Source: Streptomyces justiciae (GTDB taxonomy: Bacteria; Actinomycetota; Actinomycetes; Streptomycetales; Streptomycetaceae). From it: a DNA stretch of 64,000 bases. The position numbers and the translations under genes are program-made. Under the pieces are notes generated by a model that searched no databases, was not told the origin of the DNA, and saw only the letters and a program-made list of their open reading frames with translations. The stretch covers positions 1-64,000 of the forward strand of contig NZ_JADDXU010000017.1 in assembly GCF_015163075.1 (NCBI RefSeq), written 5' to 3'. Below are positions 1 to 9,315 of the stretch, one piece after another; position 1 is the stretch's first letter, and every line of letters starts with the position of its first letter.

Positions 1-2
1 GG

Positions 3-305
3 ATCGCCCTGCACACCAAGGTCCGCGCGGACCGCGTCGCCGAGTACGAGGCCGCCCACCGCGAGGTCCCGAAGGAACTGACCGACGCCATCCGCGCCGC
101 GGGCGCGACCTCCTGGACGATCTGGCGCAGCGGCACCGACCTCTTCCACGTCCTGGAGTGCGAGGACTACGGCCGACTCCTCGCCGAACTGGAGAAGCTG
201 CCGGTCAACGTCGCCTGGCAGGCGAGGATGGCGGAGCTGCTGGACGTCGTCCACGACTACAGCAATGAAGAGGCCGGTCTCCCCGTCGTGTGGGAGCTGC
301 CATGA
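3..305 (+). CDS. L-rhamnose/L-fucose mutarotase family protein (5' end outside window)
   Basis: The reading frame is open from the window edge to a TGA, giving about 100 residues. The ATSWTIWR and LFHVLECEDY segments and the ending VVWELP fit the RhaM/DUF718 family, small cytoplasmic enzymes that interconvert alpha and beta anomers of L-rhamnose or L-fucose. The stop overlaps the start of the next gene (ATGA), so the two are translationally coupled. The partner is a lactonase-like amidohydrolase, which favours L-fucose oxidation over the rhamnose isomerase route; that preference is inference. The N-terminus is missing, so start and regulation cannot be judged. Confidence 0.85.
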   Translation: MALHTKVRADRVAEYEAAHREVPKELTDAIRAAGATSWTIWRSGTDLFHVLECEDYGRLLAELEKLPVNVAWQARMAELLDVVHDYSNEEAGLPVVWELP

Positions 306-1123
306 CCGTCGTCGACGCGCACCACCACCTCTGGGACCTGGCGGTGCGCGACCAGGACTGGATCGCGGAAGGCAGCCCGATCCGGCGGGACTTCACCGTC
401 GACGACCTCGCCGCCGAGACGCGGGCCGCCGGTGTCGACCGGACGGTGCTCGTGCAGACGGTCACCGTCGCGGAGGAGACCCCCGAGTTCCTCGCACTCG
501 CGGCGGCCCACGACCTGATCGCGGGTGTGGTCGGCTGGACCGACCTGACGAGCCCTGCCGTGACCGACGAACTGGCCCGGTTGCGCGAGCTCCCGGGCGG
601 CCGGTTCCTCAAGGGCATCCGGCACCAGGTCCAGGGCGAGCCGGACCCTGAGTGGCTGCTGCGGCCGGACGTGCTCCAGGGCCTTGCCGCGGTGGCGGCG
701 GCGGGCCTGGTGTACGACCTGGTGGTCCTGCCCCATCAACTCCCGGCGTGCGCGAAGGCGGCCGCCCTACTGCCGCAACTCACCTTCGTCCTCGACCACT
801 TGGGCAAGCCGCCGATCGCATCCGGAGCCCTGGACCCCTGGACCACCGACCTGCGTGCCCTCGCGGCCCTGCCCAACACCGTCGCCAAACTCTCGGGGTT
901 GGTCACGGAAGCCGACCCCGCGCACTGGACCGTCGACGACCTCCGCCCGTACGCGGAGACGGCCCTGGACACCTTCGGTCCGGACCGCCTCATGTGGGGC
1001 TCGGACTGGCCGGTGTGCCGACTGGCGGCGAGCTACGGCCAAGTGCTCGATGCCACACGTCAGTTGGTCGGCACGGACACCCGGATCTTCGGGGCGACCG
1101 CCGGCCGCGTCTACGACCTCTGA
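302..1123 (+). CDS. Amidohydrolase family 2 protein, probable L-fucono-lactonase
   Basis: This 273-residue protein is a COG3618-type TIM-barrel metal hydrolase. The metal-binding HHH lies at residues 7-9 (DAHHHLWD), a VLDHLGKP strand near residue 160, and the C-terminal WGSDWPV motif near 230 carries the conserved aspartate. Family members open sugar lactones such as L-fucono-1,5-lactone or hydrolyse related cyclic substrates in the cytoplasm. The start is the ATG that overlaps the mutarotase stop by four bases. A GTG 12 bases upstream lies inside the previous gene and is less likely. The operon context supports sugar-acid catabolism; the exact substrate is inferred. Its 3' end overlaps the convergent next gene by 13 bp. 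Confidence 0.82.
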   Translation: MTVVDAHHHLWDLAVRDQDWIAEGSPIRRDFTVDDLAAETRAAGVDRTVLVQTVTVAEETPEFLALAAAHDLIAGVVGWTDLTSPAVTDELARLRELPGGRFLKGIRHQVQGEPDPEWLLRPDVLQGLAAVAAAGLVYDLVVLPHQLPACAKAAALLPQLTFVLDHLGKPPIASGALDPWTTDLRALAALPNTVAKLSGLVTEADPAHWTVDDLRPYAETALDTFGPDRLMWGSDWPVCRLAASYGQVLDATRQLVGTDTRIFGATAGRVYDL

Positions 1124-2532
1124 GCCACCCCCGCCAGTCGCGTCGGCGGCAGGTACTCCCGTACGTACGTCCGCTCCCAGCACGCGCCCGTCCGACGCAT
1201 CTCACGCCAACTCGTGTACCGGTAGCGGAACAGCCGGGCGCGGATGTAGCGGGGCGGGGCGTCGGGCGGGAACGGGGAGCGGCGGAGCAGCTTCAGGGTG
1301 GCGCGGTCGTTCTCCAACAGCCGCTCCACGAAGGTGCCGAACCAGGACCCCGCGTACCCGGGCGACAGGGCCGCGAACCACATCAGCCAGTCGAGCCGCA
1401 GGTGGTACGGGGCGAACTGGCGCGGCCAGTGCCGGGGATTGCCGGGCTTGCCCTTGAACTCGTACTCCCGCCAGTCCGAGTCCTCCCGCGGCACGTCGTC
1501 GGCCGTGCCCTCGACCACCACCTCGTAGCGGATGCGGCTGACGCTGCCGAACGCGCCGTAGGTGTTGACCAGATGGAGCGGGTCGAAGGAGCGGTTCATG
1601 ATCTGGCGGCGGGAGACCATGTTCGTCACCGGGTGGTAGCTGAGATAGACGAGCAGCGCGGCGACCGCCAGGACGACGATCTCGTACCAGAGCGGTGCGT
1701 CGGGCGTCGACGGGGCGTCGTACGGGAACTCCACCGCCGACAGGGCCAGCACGATGGTGATCCAGTTCAGCCAGGAGAAGTTGCCCGACAGGACCAGCCA
1801 CAGCTGGGTGACGATCATCAGCGCGGCGGCCGCCGTCGCGAGTGGCTGCGGGGTGAAGAGGAGGACGGGGACCACGAGTTGGGTGAAGTGGTTCGCGGCC
1901 ACCTCGACCCGGTGCAGCGGGCGCGGGAGATGGTGGAAGAACCAGCTCAGCGGGCCAGGCATCGGCTGGGTCTCGTGATGGTGGTCCAGGCACGTCAGCT
2001 TCCGCCAGCACGCGTCCCCGCGCATCTTGATCAGCCCCGCCCCGAACTCCACCCGGAACAGGATCCAGCGCAGCAGGAACAGCACCACGATCGGCGGCGC
2101 CACGTCGTCGTTGCCCAGGAAGACGGCCAGGAACCCGACTTCGAGCAGCAGGGACTCCCAGCCGAACGCGTACCAGGTCTGGCCGACGTTGACGATCGAC
2201 AGGTACAGCAGCCAGGGCAGCAGCCACAGCAGCATGCCCGCCCACAACGGGAGTCGGGAGTTCAGGCCCGCGAGCAGGGCCGCCGACACCGCGCAGCCCG
2301 ACCACGCGCAGGCGGCGAAGAAGCGGTCCGAGTAGTGGAGATGGAACAGGCTCGGGGCCGCCTTGAAGGGCATCCGCTCGACATAGCGGGGGATCGGCAG
2401 CAGGCCGCGTGAACCGAGCAGCGCGCGGAACTGGAGGGCCGCGGTGAGGAAGGCGACGAGATACACGCCGGCCAGAGCCCGCTGGAAGACCAGCCGGCTC
2501 AGCCAGTAGTCGGATGCGGTGAACCAGTCCAC
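1111..2532 (-). CDS. Lipase maturation factor-like membrane protein
   Basis: A protein of about 473 residues with roughly eight hydrophobic helices in its first two thirds (for example LAGVYLVAFLTAAL, GMLLWLLPWLLYL). It ends in a soluble domain carrying PRHWPRQFAPYHLRLDWLMW, the signature stretch of the LMF1/LMF2 family. Vertebrate LMF1 helps lipases fold in the ER; the bacterial members' function is not established. I chose the GTG at 2532 because an AGGAG sits nine bases upstream and the protein then begins DWFTASDYWLSR, as relatives do. Longer starts add a basic, non-conserved tail. It stands alone, convergent with the amidohydrolase and divergent from the DUF6777 lipoprotein. Confidence 0.82.
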   Translation of the reverse strand: MDWFTASDYWLSRLVFQRALAGVYLVAFLTAALQFRALLGSRGLLPIPRYVERMPFKAAPSLFHLHYSDRFFAACAWSGCAVSAALLAGLNSRLPLWAGMLLWLLPWLLYLSIVNVGQTWYAFGWESLLLEVGFLAVFLGNDDVAPPIVVLFLLRWILFRVEFGAGLIKMRGDACWRKLTCLDHHHETQPMPGPLSWFFHHLPRPLHRVEVAANHFTQLVVPVLLFTPQPLATAAAALMIVTQLWLVLSGNFSWLNWITIVLALSAVEFPYDAPSTPDAPLWYEIVVLAVAALLVYLSYHPVTNMVSRRQIMNRSFDPLHLVNTYGAFGSVSRIRYEVVVEGTADDVPREDSDWREYEFKGKPGNPRHWPRQFAPYHLRLDWLMWFAALSPGYAGSWFGTFVERLLENDRATLKLLRRSPFPPDAPPRYIRARLFRYRYTSWREMRRTGACWERTYVREYLPPTRLAGVAQRS

Positions 2533-2669
2533 GGCCAGGTGCTCCTCCCTGCCATTGTCGCGCGGGCAGCCTAGGTCACTCTCCGCGTACCGCACCCTCC
2601 GCTTGCGTAACCCAAGTGAGTGAAGCAAACAATGGTGACGAACTGCCCGGCATGAGGCGGGAGACCACG

Positions 2670-3866
2670 GTGCGTACCTTCACCGGAACCTTCGTCACGT
2701 CCTGCGCGCTCTCGGCGGCGCTGATCGTCGCCGGCTGCGCAGGCGGCAACGACACCCAGGCGAGCGGGGAGCTCTTCCTCCAGCCCGCCGCGGCCCAGGG
2801 ACCCGACCCCTTCACGGCGTCCACGGCGACCGCGACGGCCACCCCCTCGCCCGTCACCCGAACGCAGCAACCACAGCAGTCGGGCGTCCGGGCCGTCTCC
2901 GGCGCCACACCCGGCCTCTACGGCGGCACCGCGCGGACCGGCAGCTGTGACGTGAACCGGCAGATCGAGCACCTGACCACCGACCCGGCGAAGGGGCGCG
3001 CCTTCGCGCAGGTCGCGGGCGTCACGCAGGCCTCGATCCCCAGCTATCTGCGCTCCCTCACCTCGGTCGTGCTGCGCGCGGACACCCGCGTCACCAACCA
3101 CGGCTACCGGGCCGGAGAGGCCACCAGCTTCCCGTCCGTCCTCCAGGCCGGCACCGCCGTCCTCGTCGACAACCGGGGCGTACCGCGGGTCCGCTGCGCC
3201 TGCGGCAATCCGCTGACGCCCTCGGCGGCGCAGAGCGGGAACGCCGGGGCCAAGGGGCAGTCCTGGTCCGGCTACCGGCCCGACCGGGTGATCGTGGTGA
3301 CCCCCGCACCCCAGGTCGTCACCCACATCACGATCATCAACGTCGTCGACAACACCTGGATCGAGCGGCGCTGCGGACACGACGTACGCCATGACCACGT
3401 CGTACCCCGGCCGGAGCCGGTGACGCCGGTGCCGACCTCCGCGGCGACCACGCCCGCCACGCTCAGCCCGTCGGAGAGCGCGTACCCGAGCGTGAGCGAG
3501 AACTCCCCGTCCGACTCCGACGAGGAGTACCTGACGCCCGACTGCGTCACCCCGACCGTCACCGTCACCCCCGGCACGCCCCTCCCCGCGACCTCCGGCA
3601 CGCAGGGCCCCGCCTGCCCCGCCGTCACCGTCACGGCGCCGCCCCCGACGACCGCGCCTCAGACCCCGACCGTCCCGGACGTGCCCTCGGCCGCGGAGCC
3701 CACGGACACCTCGCAGGACGTCGGTCCCGAGACCGTCCCGGACACCCCCGACCTGCCCGACGGTGGCGGGCTCATCCCGGACAGCCCCGACGAACCGAGC
3801 GGCGCCGACGAGCCCGCCACCACCGACAGCATCTTCGACAGCCCCACCGACGTCTTCGGCGACTGA
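2670..3866 (+). CDS. DUF6777-type secreted lipoprotein
   Basis: A protein of about 398 residues beginning with a lipoprotein signal peptide and lipobox VAGC (Cys23 from this start). The central part contains YGGTARTGSCDV, FAQVAGVTQASIPSYLR and DNRGVPRVRCACGNPL, which I recognise as the actinobacterial DUF6777 domain. The last 150 residues are Pro/Thr/Ser/Asp-rich, probably a disordered wall-spanning tail. GTG 2670 has a GGGAG six bases upstream; ATG 2652 in the same frame is the alternative. It is presumably anchored on the outer face of the membrane. Function unknown. No operon partner: divergent from the lipase maturation factor gene and 62 bp from the SpoIIE phosphatase. Confidence 0.75.
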   Translation: MRTFTGTFVTSCALSAALIVAGCAGGNDTQASGELFLQPAAAQGPDPFTASTATATATPSPVTRTQQPQQSGVRAVSGATPGLYGGTARTGSCDVNRQIEHLTTDPAKGRAFAQVAGVTQASIPSYLRSLTSVVLRADTRVTNHGYRAGEATSFPSVLQAGTAVLVDNRGVPRVRCACGNPLTPSAAQSGNAGAKGQSWSGYRPDRVIVVTPAPQVVTHITIINVVDNTWIERRCGHDVRHDHVVPRPEPVTPVPTSAATTPATLSPSESAYPSVSENSPSDSDEEYLTPDCVTPTVTVTPGTPLPATSGTQGPACPAVTVTAPPPTTAPQTPTVPDVPSAAEPTDTSQDVGPETVPDTPDLPDGGGLIPDSPDEPSGADEPATTDSIFDSPTDVFGD

Positions 3867-3928
3867 TGGCCCGCGGCAACTGACGGTCCCCAGTCGAAGA
3901 ATCGGACAAATCCTGGCAAGGTGGCCCC

Positions 3929-6016
3929 ATGGTTGATCGGGGAGCGAGCGCCCTGTCACTCCCGGACGACTGGCCCGCCCACCCGGACCCGATTCTGGCG
4001 CTCAACCGCATGGGCAGCTTCGACTGGGACCTGGACACCGGTCTGTTCCACATGGACGCGCAGGCCCACGAGGTCTTCGACCTGCGCCCCGACGAATACG
4101 ACGGCCACCCCGAGACCCTCGCGGTCCGGGTCCCGGCCCCGGAGGGCTACCGGCTGGACGCCCTGGTCTCCCAGGCGATGAAGGACGGCAGCGAGAACTA
4201 CGGCACCTACTTCCGCATCCGCTGCCGCGACGGCTCCCTGCGCTGGACCCACACCCAGGGCTACATCCGGCGCGACGAGACGGGCCGCCCGCGCCGGATC
4301 GTCGGCATCGTCCGCGACGCCACCCAGGAGCTCGACGACCTTGCGGCCCGCCGCGAACAGGCCAGTCAGGACGCCGCCCGGCAGGAGCAGACCAACGTCG
4401 TCCAGCTCACCACGGCCGCCCTCGCCTACGCCCGCTCGGTCGACGACGTCATCGAGGTCCTGAAAGACACCCACGGCCTCACCCACCTCGGCGCCACCAG
4501 CCTGGTCATGGGCCTGGTCGAGGCGGGCCGCATCCGGCTGATCGCCGAGGGCCCCGCGGGCAGCTTCGTGCCCGGCACCGACGTCACGGGCATCGACGAG
4601 CAGTACCCGATGAGCGAGGTCGTACGGACCCTGACCCCGCGCTTCATCGAGTCACCCGAGGAGTTCGCCGAGAGCTACCCGCTGCTGTGGCCGCACATCA
4701 CCGGCCTGAACATCACCGCCGCCGCCTACCTCCCGCTGATCGCCCAGGCCAGACCGATCGGCGCGATGGGCCTGCTCTACAGCGACCGGAGCGGCTTCTC
4801 GCCCGAGGACCGCAACGTCCTCGTCGCCCTCGGCAGCAGCATCGCGCAGAGCCTGCAGCGGGCCATGTTCTACGAGCAGGAGAAGGACCTCGCCTCCGGG
4901 CTCCAGCAGGCCATGCTGCCGCGCACCATCCCCAGCGTGCGCGGCGCCGACGTCGCCGTCCGCTACCGCGCCGGCTCCGCCGCGGGCTCCCTCGGCCGGG
5001 ACATCGGCGGCGACTGGTACGACCTCATCCCGCTCCCCGGCGGCCGGGTCGGCGCGGTCATCGGCGACGTCCAGGGCCATGACACCCACGCCGCCGCCGT
5101 CATGGGCCAGCTGCGGATCGTGCTGCGCGCCTACGCCGCCGAGGGCCACACGCCCGCCACGGTCATGGCCCGCGCCTCCGTCTTCCTCCACGAACTCGAC
5201 ACCGACCGCTTCGCGACCTGCCTCTACGCCGAGGCCGACCTCGCCACCGGAGTCGTCCAGGTCGTCCGGGCCGGCCACATCGACCCGCTGGTGCGTCAGG
5301 CCGACGGCAGCTGCCGCCGGGTCCCCGTAGAGGGCGGCCTTCCGCTCGGCCTGTCCGCCGAGTTCGGCAGCCTCGAATACCCCGTCGCCACCATCGAACT
5401 CGACCCCGGCAACACCCTGCTGCTCTGCACCGACGGCCTGGTCGAACAGCCCGGCGCCGACCTCGACGACGGCATGCAGACCCTCACCGCGCTCATCGGC
5501 TCCGGCCCCGCCGACGTACGCGACCTTGCCGACAAGCTCATCGACGTGGCCGAGGAACGCGGCGGCGACGACGACGTCGCCCTGCTCCTGCTGCGCCGCC
5601 GGGGCCTCGACGCCCCGCAGTCCGGCGGTCGGCTCCAGCAGCACGTCGCCCCCGGTGACCCGGAGGCGCTGTCCGAGGCCCGGCACATGATTCGGGCCGC
5701 CGTCCGGGCCTGGGGCTCGGGCGACCGGGCCGACGAGATCGAGCTGGTCGCCGACGAGATGATCACCAACGCCCTGATGCACACCGAGGGCTCCGCCATC
5801 GTCACCCTCAGGGTCCTGGCCGGCTCCGAACGCCGGCTGCGCGTCGAGGTCGAGGACTCCTCCAGCGCCCTGCCGCGCCGCCGGGAGGCGGGGGAGTCGG
5901 GGGTCTCCGGCCGTGGTCTGCTCCTCGTCGACCTGCTCACCGACGTGTGGGGGGTGGAGGCGCGGGGCGGCGGCAAGTGCGTGTGGTGCGAGTTCATCGT
6001 CCCGGGACGCGCGTGA
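3929..6016 (+). CDS. PAS-GAF-SpoIIE phosphatase-HATPase regulator
   Basis: A soluble protein of 695 residues with four domains. They are PAS (about 20-130, beginning GSFDWDLDTG), GAF (about 150-315), SpoIIE-type PP2C phosphatase (about 345-555, with IGGDWYDL, GDVQGH, CTDGLVE and a terminal GGDDDVALL metal-binding motif) and a C-terminal GHKL ATPase (about 580-690, ELVADEMITNALMHTEG). In anti-sigma networks the PP2C domain dephosphorylates an STAS anti-anti-sigma factor while an RsbW-like kinase opposes it. Here both activities sit in one chain under sensory domains, an arrangement common in Streptomyces. No STAS or sigma gene is adjacent, so its partner is unknown. An AAGGTGG lies just upstream of the ATG. 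Confidence 0.93.
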   Translation: MVDRGASALSLPDDWPAHPDPILALNRMGSFDWDLDTGLFHMDAQAHEVFDLRPDEYDGHPETLAVRVPAPEGYRLDALVSQAMKDGSENYGTYFRIRCRDGSLRWTHTQGYIRRDETGRPRRIVGIVRDATQELDDLAARREQASQDAARQEQTNVVQLTTAALAYARSVDDVIEVLKDTHGLTHLGATSLVMGLVEAGRIRLIAEGPAGSFVPGTDVTGIDEQYPMSEVVRTLTPRFIESPEEFAESYPLLWPHITGLNITAAAYLPLIAQARPIGAMGLLYSDRSGFSPEDRNVLVALGSSIAQSLQRAMFYEQEKDLASGLQQAMLPRTIPSVRGADVAVRYRAGSAAGSLGRDIGGDWYDLIPLPGGRVGAVIGDVQGHDTHAAAVMGQLRIVLRAYAAEGHTPATVMARASVFLHELDTDRFATCLYAEADLATGVVQVVRAGHIDPLVRQADGSCRRVPVEGGLPLGLSAEFGSLEYPVATIELDPGNTLLLCTDGLVEQPGADLDDGMQTLTALIGSGPADVRDLADKLIDVAEERGGDDDVALLLLRRRGLDAPQSGGRLQQHVAPGDPEALSEARHMIRAAVRAWGSGDRADEIELVADEMITNALMHTEGSAIVTLRVLAGSERRLRVEVEDSSSALPRRREAGESGVSGRGLLLVDLLTDVWGVEARGGGKCVWCEFIVPGRA

Positions 6017-6038
6017 CGGGGGATGGCACCCTGGACGT

Positions 6039-6902
6039 ATGCCGGAACTCCCCGAGGTGGAAGCGCTCAAGGACTTCCTCACCGAGCACCTGGTCGGCCA
6101 CGAGATCGTCCGGGTGCTGCCCGTCGCGATCAGTGTCCTGAAGACGTACGATCCACCGCTCGCCGCCCTTGAAGGACGCGAGGTCACCGCCGTGCACCGG
6201 CACGGCAAGTTCCTCGACCTCGTCACGGACGGCGGCCCGCACTTCGTGACCCATCTGGCCCGCGCGGGCTGGCTGCACTGGAAGGACGAGCTGCCCAGCG
6301 GCATGCCCCGCCCCGGCAAGGGCCCGCTCGCCCTGCGGGTGGCCCTGGAGACCGGCGCCGGGTTCGACCTGACGGAGGCCGGCACCCAGAAGCGCCTTGC
6401 CGTGTACGTCGTCCAGGACCCCCAGGAGGTCCCGGGCGTGGCCCGCCTCGGCCCCGACCCGCTCGCCGACGATTTCGACGAGGCGCGCCTCGCGGGACTC
6501 CTGGCGAACGAACGGCGCCAACTCAAGGGCGCCCTGCGCGACCAGAGCCTCATCGCGGGGGTCGGCAACGCCTACAGCGACGAGATCCTGCACGCGGCGA
6601 AGATGTCCCCCTTCAAACTCGCCGCGTCCCTCACCCCCGAGGAGACGACCCGCCTCTACGCGGCCCTGCGCGACACCCTCACCGAGGCCGTCGAACGCTC
6701 GCACGGTGTGGCCGCCGGGCGCCTGAAGGCGGAGAAGAAGAGCGGCCTCAGGGTCCACGGCCGCACCGGCGAGCCCTGCCCGGTGTGCGGCGACACCATC
6801 CGCGAGGTCTCCTTCAGCGACTCCTCGCTCCAGTACTGCCCCACCTGCCAGACCGGCGGCAAGCCGCTCGCGGACCGCAGGATGTCGCGGCTCCTCAAGT
6901 AG
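6039..6902 (+). CDS. Fpg/Nei family DNA glycosylase
   Basis: The 287-residue protein begins MPELPEVE, the Fpg/Nei hallmark, with Pro2 as nucleophile and Glu3 as acid. HRHGKF carries the conserved beta-hairpin lysine. GVGNAYSDEIL belongs to the helix-two-turn-helix DNA-binding region, and the C-terminus is a complete zinc finger CPVC-x16-CPTC. It excises oxidised bases and nicks the resulting abasic site. The ATG at 6039 is fixed by the need for Pro2. It follows the SpoIIE gene by 22 bp and could be co-transcribed. Whether it acts on 8-oxoguanine (Fpg) or on oxidised pyrimidines (Nei) cannot be settled by eye. Its end overlaps the convergent lipoprotein gene by 8 bp. Confidence 0.92.
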   Translation: MPELPEVEALKDFLTEHLVGHEIVRVLPVAISVLKTYDPPLAALEGREVTAVHRHGKFLDLVTDGGPHFVTHLARAGWLHWKDELPSGMPRPGKGPLALRVALETGAGFDLTEAGTQKRLAVYVVQDPQEVPGVARLGPDPLADDFDEARLAGLLANERRQLKGALRDQSLIAGVGNAYSDEILHAAKMSPFKLAASLTPEETTRLYAALRDTLTEAVERSHGVAAGRLKAEKKSGLRVHGRTGEPCPVCGDTIREVSFSDSSLQYCPTCQTGGKPLADRRMSRLLK

Positions 6903-7764
6903 TGGGGACACGGCGCTGGGCGACCGGCGCCCCCGTGAAGGCGTCCAGGAGGACCCGGTCGCCGAGCTTCCGCTTCAGCTCCACCGTGACCTTCTGAAGC
7001 AGCAACTGGTCGGTGCAGTCACCGTCGCTCGCCCCGACGATCGACCCCGACAGCACCACGCTGCCGGCTGTCTCCCGTACGTCCACGGCGGCCCCGTCGT
7101 CGCAGGCGCCGTGCCCCGCGAGGACCGTGACCGACCGGCCGTCCGGGCTGACCTTCACCAGCTGCTGGAGTTCCATCAGGTCGTCCGTGGCGTTCTCGAG
7201 CGGTTCGATCGGCGAGTCGGGCAGCACCGACGGCTCCAGGGCGACGCGCTTGAGCGGGGTGTCGTATCCGTCCAGGGTGAACAGCCAGGCCGGTACGGTG
7301 GCCGGCCCGCGGCTGGTGACGAGGGTCGCCTTGCCGAGCTTCACCGCCGTCACGGTCAGATGCGGTCCGTCGTCGCCGCCGCGGGCGATACTGTCGTACG
7401 CCTTCCGCGCGTCCATCAGGGGCAGGCTGAGCGAACTCCCGCTCTCCCACTCGACCTTGCCCTTCTCCGGTGCGTCGGCGGGCAGTTCGGCGTCCAGGAC
7501 GTAGTTCTCGGTGGCGTACGCCCTCTTGTCGTCCTCGTCGCGGAAGGCGTGCTCGGGGAGTTGGACGACGTCCGACAACGGGTAGTAGCCCGCGCGCCAC
7601 ACCTCGGCGGCCTTCGAGCCGTCCCATGCGGCGGCCACGTCACGGGCGCGGTCCTTCGACTCGGCGGACCCGGCGCCGTCGTCGGCCCTCTCGCTGCCGC
7701 AACCGGTCGCGAAGAGAGCAAAAGGTACGAGGACGGCGAGAGTTCGCGCGATCTGTGCCCGCAT
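6895..7764 (-). CDS. Uncharacterised lipoprotein
   Basis: A 289-residue protein with a clear type II signal peptide and lipobox FATGC (Cys22). The mature part is a soluble domain with no motif I can assign; segments such as VPAWLFTLDGYDTPLKRVAL suggest a beta-rich fold. Two cysteines (GACDDG, DGDCTD) could form a disulfide. A GGGGAAG precedes the ATG at good spacing. It lies just downstream (66 bp) of the anti-sigma gene on the same strand and may belong to that transcription unit, which would make it a candidate envelope component of the sigma system; that is inference only. Confidence 0.7.
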   Translation of the reverse strand: MRAQIARTLAVLVPFALFATGCGSERADDGAGSAESKDRARDVAAAWDGSKAAEVWRAGYYPLSDVVQLPEHAFRDEDDKRAYATENYVLDAELPADAPEKGKVEWESGSSLSLPLMDARKAYDSIARGGDDGPHLTVTAVKLGKATLVTSRGPATVPAWLFTLDGYDTPLKRVALEPSVLPDSPIEPLENATDDLMELQQLVKVSPDGRSVTVLAGHGACDDGAAVDVRETAGSVVLSGSIVGASDGDCTDQLLLQKVTVELKRKLGDRVLLDAFTGAPVAQRRVPTT

Positions 7765-7830
7765 GTCTTCCCCCAGGATCGAACGTATCGGTCCTGAGAC
7801 GCGGGAAGCGGGCCCGGCGTTCGAGCGGAT

Positions 7831-8481
7831 TCAGGGGGACTTGAGGGTCACCAGGTGTTCATTGTCCGAGGAGCGCACCTCGTAGCGGGCGATCTGGTCG
7901 GGGTGGAGCGACGACGAGCCCTGCATGGTGAGTTCACGGGCGTCGTGGCGCGGGACGTTCCAGGTGGTGACCGTCTCCTCGGAGCCGTCCGTGCCGACGA
8001 TGACCAGACGACAGGTGCGGGGACCCGCCCCGTCCTTCACCTTCAGTTCCAGCTGGCTGCCCGAGGTGTAGTCCTCGGCGGTCACCTGCGCCCACACGCC
8101 GGACCGCGCGTCCGTGGCGTCGATCTGCACTGCGTTCTCCCCACCGCCCGCGAGGACCACGAGCCCGGGCCCGGCCACCGCGAAGGCGACGGTGGCCGCG
8201 ACCGCGCAGAGAAAGCGCCGGCGTCCGGCCCGGTGCCGCGCCCCGACCTCGGAGAGCAGCCGGTCCAGCAGCCGGGGGCCGGGCTTGGCCAACGGGCTGA
8301 CGAACTGGGGGGTCGAGCGCCGGTACAGCAGCAACTGCCGGGTGATCGGGCCGAATTCGGTGACATGCGCGGCGCACCTCGGGCATTCCATGAGGTGGTC
8401 CTCAAAACGGAACGCGTCCGCCTCGTCCAGCACGCCGAGCGCGTACGCGGCGACGTCGCGATGCCTCTCCTGGGACCTCAT
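7831..8481 (-). CDS. Zinc-finger anti-sigma factor, single-pass membrane protein
   Basis: The 216-residue protein starts with a ZAS-type anti-sigma domain: His7, then HLMECPRC giving His29-x3-Cys33-x2-Cys36. A hydrophobic helix follows at about residues 88-110 (CAVAATVAFAVAGPGLVVL), then an extracytoplasmic domain of about 100 residues. Such proteins hold an ECF sigma factor at the membrane until a signal triggers release. The cognate sigma is almost certainly the gene at 9316-9861 on the same strand, with one unknown gene between them. The C-terminal domain resembles the beta-rich sensor ends seen in many actinobacterial anti-sigmas. Start at ATG 8481. Confidence 0.85.
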   Translation of the reverse strand: MRSQERHRDVAAYALGVLDEADAFRFEDHLMECPRCAAHVTEFGPITRQLLLYRRSTPQFVSPLAKPGPRLLDRLLSEVGARHRAGRRRFLCAVAATVAFAVAGPGLVVLAGGGENAVQIDATDARSGVWAQVTAEDYTSGSQLELKVKDGAGPRTCRLVIVGTDGSEETVTTWNVPRHDARELTMQGSSSLHPDQIARYEVRSSDNEHLVTLKSP

Positions 8482-8663
8482 GGGGAATCCTCGTGCCGTT
8501 GGGTGCGGGTGGGGTTACTCCTTGCTCCCACCGGTACGCACCGGACCGCCGAATCACTCAAGCCCCGCACAGAATCGCAACCAAGGGATTCGGAGCGGCC
8601 GGACACGAGGATTGGTCCCGTTCGAAAAAAGTCCGGGACGCGTTGAACGCGGGCAGGGTGTGG

Positions 8664-9179
8664 CTAGAACAGGTGGATGGCCAGATGCCCCAGCGGCAGC
8701 CCGAGCTGCCAGGCCGGGGTCCACACCTTCGGGCCCTCGTCCTCGCCGATCACCGGGGCGCCGCCCGGCACCGCGTTCAGATCGGGGGCGAGCAGCTCGG
8801 TCTCCTGGAGCCAGCGCCAGGCCGCCTCCGCGAGGTCCAGGTCCGGGTCCGGCCCACCGGAATCGATGACCTCGGCCGTGAGTCCCGCCATGCGTTCACG
8901 GACCCAGTCCTGCCAGGGCTGGTCGTACGCCGTCAGCGACAGCCACGTCTCCAGCTGGGAGACGACCCGGATGCCGGACAGCTCGCCGTCGGTGTCGGAC
9001 AGGAAGATGGTCAGCGCGAGGGCGTCCCGCCCGGCGCGGAACTCGAAGGACGTCGGCGGCATGAGATCGCCGGTCCGCAGCAGCTCGTCGGCGATGTACT
9101 CGGCGTACAACCAGGCCATGGGAACGGTGAGTTCACCGCCGTCGGCGCCGTCCGTGCTCTCTTGACCTCTGTGCAGCAT
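8664..9179 (-). CDS. Uncharacterised protein between an ECF sigma factor and its anti-sigma
   Basis: A 171-residue acidic soluble protein with no signal peptide or membrane helix. Segments MAWLYAEYIADELL and AAWRWLQETELLAPDL are amphipathic helices; the middle (LALTIFLSDTD) looks like a beta strand. I do not recognise the family. An AGGAAGGG lies directly before the ATG, so the start is well supported. Its place between the sigma gene (9316-9861) and the anti-sigma gene (7831-8481), all on the minus strand, suggests a role in the same regulatory unit, perhaps modulating the sigma factor. It could instead be an unrelated insertion into the operon. Confidence 0.7.
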   Translation of the reverse strand: MLHRGQESTDGADGGELTVPMAWLYAEYIADELLRTGDLMPPTSFEFRAGRDALALTIFLSDTDGELSGIRVVSQLETWLSLTAYDQPWQDWVRERMAGLTAEVIDSGGPDPDLDLAEAAWRWLQETELLAPDLNAVPGGAPVIGEDEGPKVWTPAWQLGLPLGHLAIHLF

Positions 9180-9315
9180 CCCTTCCTGCCTTCCTCCGGT
9201 GCGTGCGCGTCGCCCGTCGCCGGGCCCCCAGTCGGGAACACGGATGAAGACAGCCGATTACTCAACCATGGTCCTCAGCAAGGCGCTTTGCGAAGGCTTT
9301 GCTTCACCATGAGTT

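Noticed and set aside
652..2412. Plus-strand open frame crossing two genes
   Set aside because: It runs across the amidohydrolase and the antisense of the lipase maturation factor-like gene. Its Arg/Gln-rich translation matches no family.
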